DNA from: Clostridia bacterium
Lineage (GTDB): Bacteria; Bacillota; Clostridia; Christensenellales; UBA1242
Length of the DNA: 46,718 nucleotides
Direction of reading: 5' to 3'
Assembly: GCA_016297915.1 (NCBI GenBank)
Contig: JAEDFU010000010.1
Location: 1-46,718 of the forward strand
Within the stretch, counting starts at the first letter, position 1; each line of letters opens with the position of its first letter. Positions 7,726 through 14,732 of the stretch are shown here, piece after piece. The notes under the pieces are model-generated. The model ran no database searches and was not told the origin of the DNA. It worked only from the letters and a program-made list of their open reading frames with translations. Made by a program: the position numbers and the translations under genes.

Positions 7726-7952
7726 AATGAAATTGAACCTTACGGTTCAATGAAATTACTTCGTAATGATATTTGCCATAGCAAAAAATATTTTTGCAAG
7801 CGCAAAAGTGATGGTTCAATTTTATATATGCAATATAATTATGAGCGTAAGCGAATAATATCATTGCTAAATGTTAGTAATATCATTGTGAGTGCAACGA
7901 ACAATATCATAAAAGTCATTAAAATAAAAAATACTTAATTTATGATAGAGTT

Positions 7953-7995
7953 AAAAAAAGCATATCTAGGAAAATTCCTAAAATATGCTCTTTTT
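7953..7995 (-). terminator. Terminator of the repeat lipoprotein gene
   Basis: GCATAT and TAGGAA pair with TTCCTA and ATATGC through an AA loop and small internal mismatch. It is flanked by seven A on the left and five T on the right, and lies about 33 bases downstream of the minus-strand stop at 8028. Confidence 0.75.
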
Positions 7996-8027
7996 GTAAC
8001 TAATATTAGTTAACTTAGTTGTTTGCT

Positions 8028-10037
8028 TTACCATTTTTTGATAGAGAAATCAACACTTTCTTTTCCTGGCTCACTATCAGCAGTTTTTGTTACTTTAACA
8101 AAATAGATTTCTTCATCCTTTGAGTTAAGCTCGTTTCCAATTACAGTAGTATTTCCGTCTGTTCTAAAGAAATAAACTGACCCACTTGTCTCATAGCCTG
8201 TTCCATTTGTATCAAAATTTACTTTATAAGCTTTTAGATTTGTAGAAGCTTCTGTAGTAAATGCAAGATAAAAACATTCGCCTTTGTTTAGTTTTCTGCT
8301 TACAGTGTTGGTATAATCTTCGCCTTCTATAAAGTTAAGTGTTTCAACTTCTGTAAAGGTTTTGTTTGCCAAAATAGGTTTTGCAGTAGCTAAATCAGTA
8401 AAACTACTATAGTCAAAATATACCTTACAATTACTGTCGCCATGTACTAACTTATCGGTAAGAGCATTAGATGGCAATCTTAAGGCAACTACTTCTAGAG
8501 GCTTTGAATAACCTTCACACATCATATAGTCACCAACTCTTATTGTTCCGTTGTTAACGCTAGTAACAGTAATGCCAACTCGTGGTCGTTCTGTGTCTGT
8601 GGTTGCATCCCATTCAACTTTGCTTTCTTCTGCGACACTTGTTAATGTTGCTACAACGCTATCGTTATAGTGAATTAAAGTAACTTTTATTGTAGGACTG
8701 CTTGATGCATATTGTTTCATTTTAAAATTGTCATCGTCAGTTGATAGATTTCTATAATTAATTTGTATTCTTCCAGGATTTTTGTTGCTGTCTGTCTTTA
8801 ATACTTTGATTGGAACATCAACAGGTTGATCTAAACCATCAGTTACATTAACAGTTCCTAAATGTATATATTCCACATTGGCGTCTTCCATAGCTGTTTT
8901 GTTATAAGCAACTTCAAAAGTTACAGCTCTACTAAATCTAACTTCGTATTTATTGATAACATATTCTGCTTTTGCAACTTCGCCTCTAAGGTAAGTAGCA
9001 TTTCCTTTGCAGAAAATTCTTACATCATAAGTTCCTGCATTTGTTGGTGCAGTTGTGGTGTAAGCATTTTCATCTTGGCTATTTAGTTTGTATTGAATTT
9101 CGCAAAGGTCTTTGATTTTTTCGTCAACTGTGTAATCGCTTAAAGCAACACCTTGTGCTCCAGCATTGTATGTTTTTGCTTTAATTGCCTTAAATGAGCC
9201 TTTTCCAGTCAAACTTCTTACATAGTCACAGTCATTACACTCAACATCGGTTTCATCTGTATATGTATGTGGAATGTTAGGTTCTATTCTTGTTGCATGT
9301 TTTTCTGCGCCACAATTAGTTGTGCGTCTGTGTGTTAATTCGTCTTCTGATGTATATACCCAAGTGTGGTTTTGCTGATTTTGTTTTAATTGTGTTCCTT
9401 GTTCGCAAGTTGCTTCTTGCCAATGTTTAGTGTCGTTAGATTTCCATTCCCAAGTATGAGCATCTTCGTTTCTTTTGATAGTGTCATGTTGGGTGCAGGT
9501 AGTTTGTTCCCAATGCTTAGTAGCGTCGCTTTTTCTTTCCCAAGTATGGTCTTGCTCATTTTGTTTTAATTGTGTTCCTTGTTCGCAAGTTGCTTCTTGC
9601 CAATGTTTGGTGTCGCTGGTTTTCCATTCCCAAGTATGAGCTTCTTCGTTTCTTTTAATTGTGTCATGTTGGGTGCAAGTTGTTTGTTCCCAATGCTTAG
9701 TAGCGTCGCTTTTTCTTTCCCAAGAATGAATATTTGCACCCGAGCCTTCAATTGTTCTGTCTTTTTGATATTGACAGGTTGAGCAAGTGCCTGTTTCCAC
9801 TTTGTCTGTATGGACACCTGCGGGGGTCTTTTCCATCCAAACAAAATCATGATCAGCCAAGTCTTGTTTCTCATTGCAATTTTTGTCTGTGCAATCATGC
9901 CAATGTTGTGTTTCTGATTTAGACCAATCACTACTAAATGAATGTTTGTGTTTCCCACAAGCCGAAAACAAAAACATTGTGGGCACAAATAACATAAGTG
10001 CTAATATTACTGCCCAAATGGATTTTTTCTTTGTCAT
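8028..10037 (-). CDS. Repeat-containing surface lipoprotein, unknown function
   Basis: The start is ATG at 10037, with AAGGAGGAA directly upstream; the frame is open to 10175 but that part has no ribosome-binding site and covers the promoter. The 669 residues begin MTKKKSIWAVILALMLF with lipobox FSAC, so the protein is lipid-anchored outside the membrane. Residues about 25-270 are rich in W, H and C and hold alternating 30-residue units (TKHWEQTTCTQHDTIKRN and TKHWQEATCEQGTQLKQN types), each ending in HTWEWK or HTWERK. This continues into ECNDCDYV-type pairs and then an Ig-like MBG-type stretch (YNAGAQGV ... TNAGTYDVRI). The spaced C/H residues could bind metal. The rest is unassigned beta-rich sequence. 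It stands alone between its promoter and terminator. Confidence 0.8.
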   Translation of the reverse strand: MTKKKSIWAVILALMLFVPTMFLFSACGKHKHSFSSDWSKSETQHWHDCTDKNCNEKQDLADHDFVWMEKTPAGVHTDKVETGTCSTCQYQKDRTIEGSGANIHSWERKSDATKHWEQTTCTQHDTIKRNEEAHTWEWKTSDTKHWQEATCEQGTQLKQNEQDHTWERKSDATKHWEQTTCTQHDTIKRNEDAHTWEWKSNDTKHWQEATCEQGTQLKQNQQNHTWVYTSEDELTHRRTTNCGAEKHATRIEPNIPHTYTDETDVECNDCDYVRSLTGKGSFKAIKAKTYNAGAQGVALSDYTVDEKIKDLCEIQYKLNSQDENAYTTTAPTNAGTYDVRIFCKGNATYLRGEVAKAEYVINKYEVRFSRAVTFEVAYNKTAMEDANVEYIHLGTVNVTDGLDQPVDVPIKVLKTDSNKNPGRIQINYRNLSTDDDNFKMKQYASSSPTIKVTLIHYNDSVVATLTSVAEESKVEWDATTDTERPRVGITVTSVNNGTIRVGDYMMCEGYSKPLEVVALRLPSNALTDKLVHGDSNCKVYFDYSSFTDLATAKPILANKTFTEVETLNFIEGEDYTNTVSRKLNKGECFYLAFTTEASTNLKAYKVNFDTNGTGYETSGSVYFFRTDGNTTVIGNELNSKDEEIYFVKVTKTADSEPGKESVDFSIKKW
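9361..9720 (-). repeat. Two 180-base tandem coding repeats
   Basis: Segments 9361-9540 and 9541-9720 are near-identical with a period of exactly 180 bases (60 codons). They encode two pairs of the W/H/C units of the lipoprotein. The high DNA identity suggests a recent duplication. Confidence 0.85.
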
Positions 10038-10063
10038 ATTTTCCTCCTTATTGACAAATTCTG

Positions 10064-10106
10064 AAAGATTGCGGTGGAGTAAAAATCTAGAGTATCTGCA
10101 ATCTTT
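10064..10106 (-). promoter_or_regulatory. 5'-terminal stem-loop of lipoprotein mRNA
   Basis: AAAGATTGC (10064-10072) and GCAATCTTT (10098-10106) form a perfect 9-base stem with a 25-base loop. The predicted transcription start is at about 10106, so the stem would sit at the extreme 5' end of the message. It could protect the RNA or regulate translation. Confidence 0.5.
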
Positions 10107-10112
10107 ATAGAC

Positions 10113-10141
10113 ATTATAACATAGTCTTTTCAAATTTGTAA
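10113..10141 (-). promoter_or_regulatory. Promoter of the repeat lipoprotein
   Basis: Minus strand: TTACAA (10141-10136), 17 bases, TATAAT (10118-10113). The leader to the ATG at 10037 is about 69 bases. Confidence 0.7.
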
Positions 10142-10225
10142 TTTTTTTTTGTAATTTTTTTTTGGAAATATGCATAAATTTAATTTATCCAACAATCTTC
10201 ATGTGCAAAAAACACCTGCTACAAT

Positions 10226-10255
10226 GAAGTGCCCCCATATATATGGGGGCACTTC
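10226..10255. repeat. Perfect 30-base palindrome
   Basis: GAAGTGCCCCCATAT is followed directly by its exact complement. It is a strikingly GC-rich patch in AT-rich DNA, 13 bases past the stop of the HD-TGS gene. It may be the terminator of the XRE/HD-TGS operon, though the T-run on the minus strand is several bases away, or a protein-binding site. Confidence 0.6.
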
Positions 10256-10268
10256 AAAAATGTTTTTT

Positions 10269-11696
10269 TCACCTAACTAACTTTTCTTCAAAATACTTAA
10301 TAAGAACTTTTTTGGCGAGTTCGGTGTTAACATATGCAAGCCATTTAAGTTGGGCATTGCACGCCATGTTTCCAAGACTATCTTTGTCCGTGATTATTTC
10401 TACTTTGTCATTATTATTTAGCTTGGTGTATGGCGGAAACTTAGTCTTGCCGTCGTTTACAATTGCATATTTAAAGGCAAAACCAATATCTTTATGAATT
10501 TTGAACGCAAAATCCAATACTGTGCTATTTTTTGCCATATATTTAATTTCATTTGACCTTGTTTTGACCCTAATCAAGTCCTCATCCATTTGATTGATGT
10601 TATCCTCATCAATCTTGTCCAAATGCTGACCGTCAAGAGTTCCAACCTTGGTGATATTATATTCACTCTCGCTCATTACATAGATATTGTACTTGTTGCT
10701 AATATCGTCCTCGACCTGAAAATACATCTTGTCAGTAAAGCCACCTATTTTGGCATCAATAACCTTGAGATTTGTTTTTTGCAACATATTCAGTACATGC
10801 GATATAGTCTTTTGATGTGTACTATCCGCAAATAGCAAATAAATATTGTAATTAGTAACCTTGATAATCTGACCTTGTGATACTTTTGAGATATCTATAG
10901 ATTTGTATAATCTTTGCAAATCCTCAAAGACTTTGTACGGCTTGACATCCATAATCTTAACATCGGTTACAATTGAACCTTTGAACAAATCCTTAAGCGT
11001 ATAATCCAAATCTATTATCTTTTGAGTATTGGACTTGTGATAAGTATCGTACTGCTCAAAGTATCTCTCGCCCGAATACTTGTTGACTATCTTAAAACAT
11101 TCATTTTTGATTTCTCTATAAAAATACTCCGACTGCAAAGCCTTGGCTATAGGTATAACCCACTTTTCGGTCTCCCTAACCTTTTCGAGTTGTTTGGGAT
11201 ACTCAAATGTCGATATAGTCAGCAAATTATGTAGCCGGTCTGCAAACTTAATAGCAAATCCACATGGATTTTTTTTGCCTAAATTTATGAGTTTTGCAAA
11301 AGTTTGCTCTTCGGCAGATGACTTAATAAATCCCATATCCTCGTAGATATTGTCTTTGTTAAGAATATACTTAGCATCGTCTATTGCACTTACGCAATCT
11401 ACAAGGTCAAACACCGTCTGATTAAAGTCTGATATCATCTGCTCTTTTTGATATCCACAATCCTCAATAGTGTCATGCAAGAGTCCACCTGCAATAACAT
11501 TTTCGTCAAAACCAAGCTTGGCAAGAATCAATGCAACTTCAATCGGATGAATTATGTATGGAGTTCCGTCTTTTCGAGTCTGATTTTTGTGCAAATCCCT
11601 AGCCTTAAGATATGCTTTTTCGATAAAATCCTTGTTAGCCCCATAGGAATTTGCGACATCCAAAACATTTCCAAATAATTTGTCTATATTATCCAA
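10269..11696 (-). CDS. SpoT/Rel-like HD-TGS protein with degenerate synthetase region
   Basis: Rel/SpoT enzymes make and degrade (p)ppGpp. Here the N-terminal HD hydrolase domain looks intact: HPIEVA (His50), LLHDTIED (His74, Asp75, Glu78, Asp79) and FADRLHNL (about 151-158). A TGS domain spans about residues 384-437 (TVLDFAFKIHKDIGFAF ... PPYTKLNNNDKVEIIT). The middle, where the synthetase should lie, lacks the RxKxxxS element, the GYQSLHT-type block and the EIQIRT-type block. The protein also stops after TGS (475 residues against about 730), without the C-terminal helical and ACT regions. So it may only hydrolyse alarmone. The start is TTG at 11696, overlapping the last 8 bases of the XRE gene, with GGAAGGAAT upstream, implying translational coupling. 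Confidence 0.8.
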   Translation of the reverse strand: MDNIDKLFGNVLDVANSYGANKDFIEKAYLKARDLHKNQTRKDGTPYIIHPIEVALILAKLGFDENVIAGGLLHDTIEDCGYQKEQMISDFNQTVFDLVDCVSAIDDAKYILNKDNIYEDMGFIKSSAEEQTFAKLINLGKKNPCGFAIKFADRLHNLLTISTFEYPKQLEKVRETEKWVIPIAKALQSEYFYREIKNECFKIVNKYSGERYFEQYDTYHKSNTQKIIDLDYTLKDLFKGSIVTDVKIMDVKPYKVFEDLQRLYKSIDISKVSQGQIIKVTNYNIYLLFADSTHQKTISHVLNMLQKTNLKVIDAKIGGFTDKMYFQVEDDISNKYNIYVMSESEYNITKVGTLDGQHLDKIDEDNINQMDEDLIRVKTRSNEIKYMAKNSTVLDFAFKIHKDIGFAFKYAIVNDGKTKFPPYTKLNNNDKVEIITDKDSLGNMACNAQLKWLAYVNTELAKKVLIKYFEEKLVR

Positions 11697-12651
11697 TGTC
11701 TATTCCTTCCTTAATGATTTTGTATATTGTGTCATCTTCTTTGTTGGAAATCTTGGCAAACCTAAATGCATTTGCATCTAAAATGTCATTAAAGTAATAT
11801 TCGAGTTTGTTTTTGATAATAGCTAATTTTTGGCTGTCAGTAAGCTCAATAGATATCTCGTTTTGCTCCGAATAAAGCCTCTTAAACAAATCTATGATGT
11901 CCTTGATAGCATAATCCATATTAACCGAAAAATCGTTGAACTTAAGCAGATTATATAGTTCTCCGTCTGGAACATCTATAAGTTTTTTCGAAAGAATTAC
12001 AAATTGTATACAAGGATTGTGCTCTCTTCCTCTTGCAATTGAATTAACAGTTCCAATGCCACCTATATAGTTTCGCTTAGTTGGAGGACAATTAAGAATA
12101 ATCGAACACTTGTCTCCATTTTCTCTGTTGCCAAGGTCAATAAAGAGACTTTGCTCACTTAAAGATATCTGACCCTCATAAATTCCACCAATTTCAAGAT
12201 AAATATCCTTGATATTTTTTCCACTCGAATTTAGCGCCTTAATAATCTTGAGAGCACCCATTCGGTCTTTGACAAAAACAGCCGAAACTTCGACAGACTT
12301 GTCTAAATCCTTGTTTTTGTAGATACTAAGCACTCCATAATTCAAGGTGTTTTTTAGGTTTGTATGAACCTCACCCTTGTATGAATTATTGTTATAATAA
12401 TATATTAGATAATTACCAATATACTGCTCATAAGAGACATCTACCTCAATCTCAAAATCCGAAAACAAAAAATCGTCTACACTTACACCAAATGCCTCTT
12501 TGAGCGCAATTAGAAACTGTATAGACGGTTCACTTGTCCCTGACAAGTAATTGTTGATACTAGATTGTGAAAAACCTGTTTTGTCTGCAATATGCTTTTG
12601 AGAATATTGCTTAGCAAGTTTTTTTAAGTTTGTTTGAAACATTGAATTCAT
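11689..12651 (-). CDS. XRE-family transcriptional regulator
   Basis: The 320 residues start at ATG 12651, preceded by GAGGTG 6 bases away; a longer frame to 12705 has no such site and overlaps the promoter. Residues about 5-60 form an XRE helix-turn-helix: HIADKTGFSQSSINNYLSG with recognition helix SQSSINNYL, then SIQFLIALKEAFGVSVDDFL. The remaining 250 residues are unrecognised; they contain CPPTKRNYIGGIGTVN and may be a sensor domain. The gene ends inside the first codons of the HD-TGS gene (8-base overlap), so both are made together. Autoregulation is plausible because the leader is only about 19 bases. Confidence 0.8.
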   Translation of the reverse strand: MNSMFQTNLKKLAKQYSQKHIADKTGFSQSSINNYLSGTSEPSIQFLIALKEAFGVSVDDFLFSDFEIEVDVSYEQYIGNYLIYYYNNNSYKGEVHTNLKNTLNYGVLSIYKNKDLDKSVEVSAVFVKDRMGALKIIKALNSSGKNIKDIYLEIGGIYEGQISLSEQSLFIDLGNRENGDKCSIILNCPPTKRNYIGGIGTVNSIARGREHNPCIQFVILSKKLIDVPDGELYNLLKFNDFSVNMDYAIKDIIDLFKRLYSEQNEISIELTDSQKLAIIKNKLEYYFNDILDANAFRFAKISNKEDDTIYKIIKEGIDIG

Positions 12652-12676
12652 TACTCGCACCTCACTACTTTTATAG

Positions 12677-12705
12677 ATAATACTACATAGAAGTGCGTTA
12701 GTCAA
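12677..12705 (-). promoter_or_regulatory. Promoter of XRE/HD-TGS operon
   Basis: Minus strand: TTGACT (12705-12700), 17 bases, TATTAT (12682-12677). Predicted start near 12670, giving a very short leader. Confidence 0.75.
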
Positions 12706-12782
12706 CCACTTATTATTATTTTTTTAATAAAGATTATTAGTTTAATGAATTGCAAATATCATTATATTGTATATTTATCAGT

Positions 12783-12797
12783 TTTGTAAATTACAAA
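12783..12797. repeat. TTTGTAA/TTACAAA palindrome
   Basis: A perfect 7-1-7 inverted repeat in the 12706-12860 spacer, downstream of the ABC permease gene and upstream of the XRE promoter. It shares its half-site with the cluster at 4099-4123. Possible operator. Confidence 0.3.
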
Positions 12798-12860
12798 TAC
12801 AATTTAATCAACTAACAAAACACACGACACTCATTGTTTCCGTTGTAATACTATTCAACA

Positions 12861-13961
12861 TTATCTAGCCTGTCTTTTTTTCAAGACAACAAGTGCTAGC
12901 AAGTAATAAATTATTGTTTGTGCAATAAATATTGGAATGTAATACCAAAGAATAATTCCGTTAAACATCATTGCATTCAAAAAATACACAAACGGAGTTA
13001 GTGGCACAAGATATAGTATAATTTGTACAAGCAAGTTACCTTGCAAGTATACATAAGATATTGCAAATACAGGGACAAGTATCAAAAGCAGTCCCGTAAA
13101 TATCGTCGCAATTTGGCTCTTAAATAGACTTAGGAATAACGACAGTGCCAGCATTGACATCAAATAAAATCCAGATAGCAACCAAACAAGAATTAAGCTT
13201 GTTTCAAAGTGAATATTGTAAGGCCACAGACCAATAAGTAGCATAATTAGGATTTGAAAAAATCCAAGAACAAAGTACGGCGTTAATTTGGATAGCAAAT
13301 ATTTATTTGCGCCAATCGGCATATACAATATATTTTTGGAGACCTTGGTCTCATTATCTCTAGCTATTGAGTAAGCAAGCCCTAGTAGCAATATTATAGA
13401 CACGCAAACGGCAAGTTCAATTGAATACTGCATTTGACTTATACTTATCTTGTTGGGATTGGTCGATTCAAACGAAACCAACTGAAAGTATGATTCATTT
13501 AGAGTTATCCCATATCTTTGCAAAAATTCATTAATGGCATTGTATGCATAAACATTTTTGGCATTTGCCAAATATTCCGAAACCGTTCTTCCTGCTGTAT
13601 TGGACTGATCGTAATAAAACTTGGCTGTAGTCTCGTCATTTTCTTCTCCTGCATCAAGACAAATAAAGAAACAAACTTTGTTTGAGTTTACAAGCTCAAC
13701 CCCCTCGTCAATGCTATCCACATAGACTTTTTTCCCCAGAGTCAAGTTGTCCTCAATTAGATTAAAAACTCCACAATTTTCGATATCCACTCCGTCAGTA
13801 AATATAGCTACCGGATAAGTAGTTGGACAGTTTTGAACAAATGACAACGCAAACATCAAAAGAATAGAAAATATTATTAGCATGACAAATATGTACTTGT
13901 TTCGATAAATTCTAATTGTCTCATACTTGGTCATCTTCAAATACGATTTAAAGTTATTCAT
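12861..13961 (-). CDS. ABC-2 type transporter permease
   Basis: This is the membrane subunit of an ABC exporter. The 366 residues show one hydrophobic segment at about 20-45 (YIFVMLIIFSILLMFAL), then an extracytoplasmic domain of about 120 residues, then five more membrane segments from about 180 to the end. That matches the ABC-2/YhgE-like permease plan with a large loop between TM1 and TM2. The chosen ATG at 13961 has GAGGG 5 bases upstream and lies one base after the ATPase stop codon. A TTG at 13973 in the same frame is less likely. Paired with the ATPase at 13963; the substrate is unknown, perhaps a lipid, peptide or antibiotic. Confidence 0.85.
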   Translation of the reverse strand: MNNFKSYLKMTKYETIRIYRNKYIFVMLIIFSILLMFALSFVQNCPTTYPVAIFTDGVDIENCGVFNLIEDNLTLGKKVYVDSIDEGVELVNSNKVCFFICLDAGEENDETTAKFYYDQSNTAGRTVSEYLANAKNVYAYNAINEFLQRYGITLNESYFQLVSFESTNPNKISISQMQYSIELAVCVSIILLLGLAYSIARDNETKVSKNILYMPIGANKYLLSKLTPYFVLGFFQILIMLLIGLWPYNIHFETSLILVWLLSGFYLMSMLALSLFLSLFKSQIATIFTGLLLILVPVFAISYVYLQGNLLVQIILYLVPLTPFVYFLNAMMFNGIILWYYIPIFIAQTIIYYLLALVVLKKRQAR

Positions 13962-13962
13962 A

Positions 13963-14664
13963 TCATCCCTCAAAATTATATTTACTAAGCAATTTTTCGA
14001 TATTTAGCGCTGTTTTGTCTCCAAACTCAGATAGGTTTCCGTCAAAAGAAACACGGCCACCCGCAATACAAGTAAAGTTATCACACTCCAAAAGTTCTTC
14101 CATATAATGAGTTATAACAAGTATTGTCACTCCATTATCTTTGCATTTGGAAACAATCTCCCAGAACTTTCGTCTAAATAGCGGATCCATTGCAGCAGTT
14201 GGCTCATCCAAAATCAAGAACTTTGGACTATGTACAATTGCACCGGCGAGTGACAAGAGTTGCCTGTAACCACCAGACAAATTTTGAGCAATAACATTTT
14301 CGTAACTACGCAAACCACACAAATCAATAACCTTGTCTGCACTAGCAACGCCATACACAGCACACAAATACTCCAAGTTTTCCTTGACTGTGAGGTCATT
14401 AAAAAACGAAAACGATTGGGACATATAACCAATGATATTCTGATATTTCCTTTTGGATTTTTTGTCTTTTATATTGATTCCGTCAATCCAAATATCTCCA
14501 CTATCCACACTCTTCACGCCACAAATACACTCAACAAGTGTGGTTTTGCCAGCACCATTTACACCAATGAGACCTCTCACCTCGCCATCATCAATAGACA
14601 TAGTGATGCCTTTGAGCACAGGGTGCTTATTGTAACTCTTGTATACATTTTCAATCTTTAGCAC
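13963..14664 (-). CDS. ABC transporter ATP-binding protein
   Basis: This nucleotide-binding subunit would power the adjacent permease. The 233 residues contain Walker A GVNGAGKTT, Q-loop YMSQSFSFF, signature LSGGYRQ, Walker B FLILDEPTAAMDP and the switch histidine in VITHYMEE. The start is taken as GTG at 14664 because GGGGAG lies 5 bases upstream; the frame extends to 14718, but that part covers a terminator hairpin. The final LSGGYRQ and the ABC-2 partner place it in the CcmA/DrrA-like exporter group. Its stop is one base before the permease ATG. Confidence 0.92.
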   Translation of the reverse strand: MLKIENVYKSYNKHPVLKGITMSIDDGEVRGLIGVNGAGKTTLVECICGVKSVDSGDIWIDGINIKDKKSKRKYQNIIGYMSQSFSFFNDLTVKENLEYLCAVYGVASADKVIDLCGLRSYENVIAQNLSGGYRQLLSLAGAIVHSPKFLILDEPTAAMDPLFRRKFWEIVSKCKDNGVTILVITHYMEELLECDNFTCIAGGRVSFDGNLSEFGDKTALNIEKLLSKYNFEG

Positions 14665-14675
14665 ATTTACTCCCC

Positions 14676-14724
14676 AAAAAAATTTGAGACATTTTGGCAA
14701 ATAGTCAAAACATCTCAAAATTTA
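14676..14724 (-). terminator. Terminator between large lipoprotein and ABC genes
   Basis: On the minus strand a long stem (AAATTTTGAGA with TCTCAAATTT, extended inward by TTTTG/CAAAA) is followed by a run of T that ends just before the GGGGAG site of the ABC ATPase. It would end or attenuate transcription from the lipoprotein gene into the transporter genes. Confidence 0.65.
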
Positions 14725-14732
14725 ATCAATAT

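Larger units (their letters stand above)
7561..7920. repeat. Chain of adjacent short hairpins
   Basis: This gene-free stretch contains many consecutive perfect stems with 3-5 base loops: TGTGCC/GGCACA (7561-7575), GTGAG/CTCAC (7577-7591), GAAC/GTTC (7592-7603), TGTCT/AGACA (7655-7668), ATTGAACC/GGTTCAAT (7732-7751), ATTAC/GTAAT (7755-7767), TTTGC/GCAAA (7772-7785), GCAAAAA/TTTTTGC (7781-7797), TTTTGC/GCAAAA (7792-7807) and CTAA/TTAG further on. Several overlap as alternatives. ATTGAACC at 7732 can also pair with a second GGTTCAAT at 7813-7820. I see no convincing gene. Confidence 0.6.

Noticed and set aside
9361..9720. Regular repeats considered as a CRISPR array
   Set aside because: The 180-base period is in frame within a protein gene and there are no short repeats with unique spacers.
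10038..10175. 46-residue extension of the repeat lipoprotein
   Set aside because: It covers the promoter and leader hairpin; ATG 10037 has AAGGAGG and opens a proper lipoprotein signal peptide.
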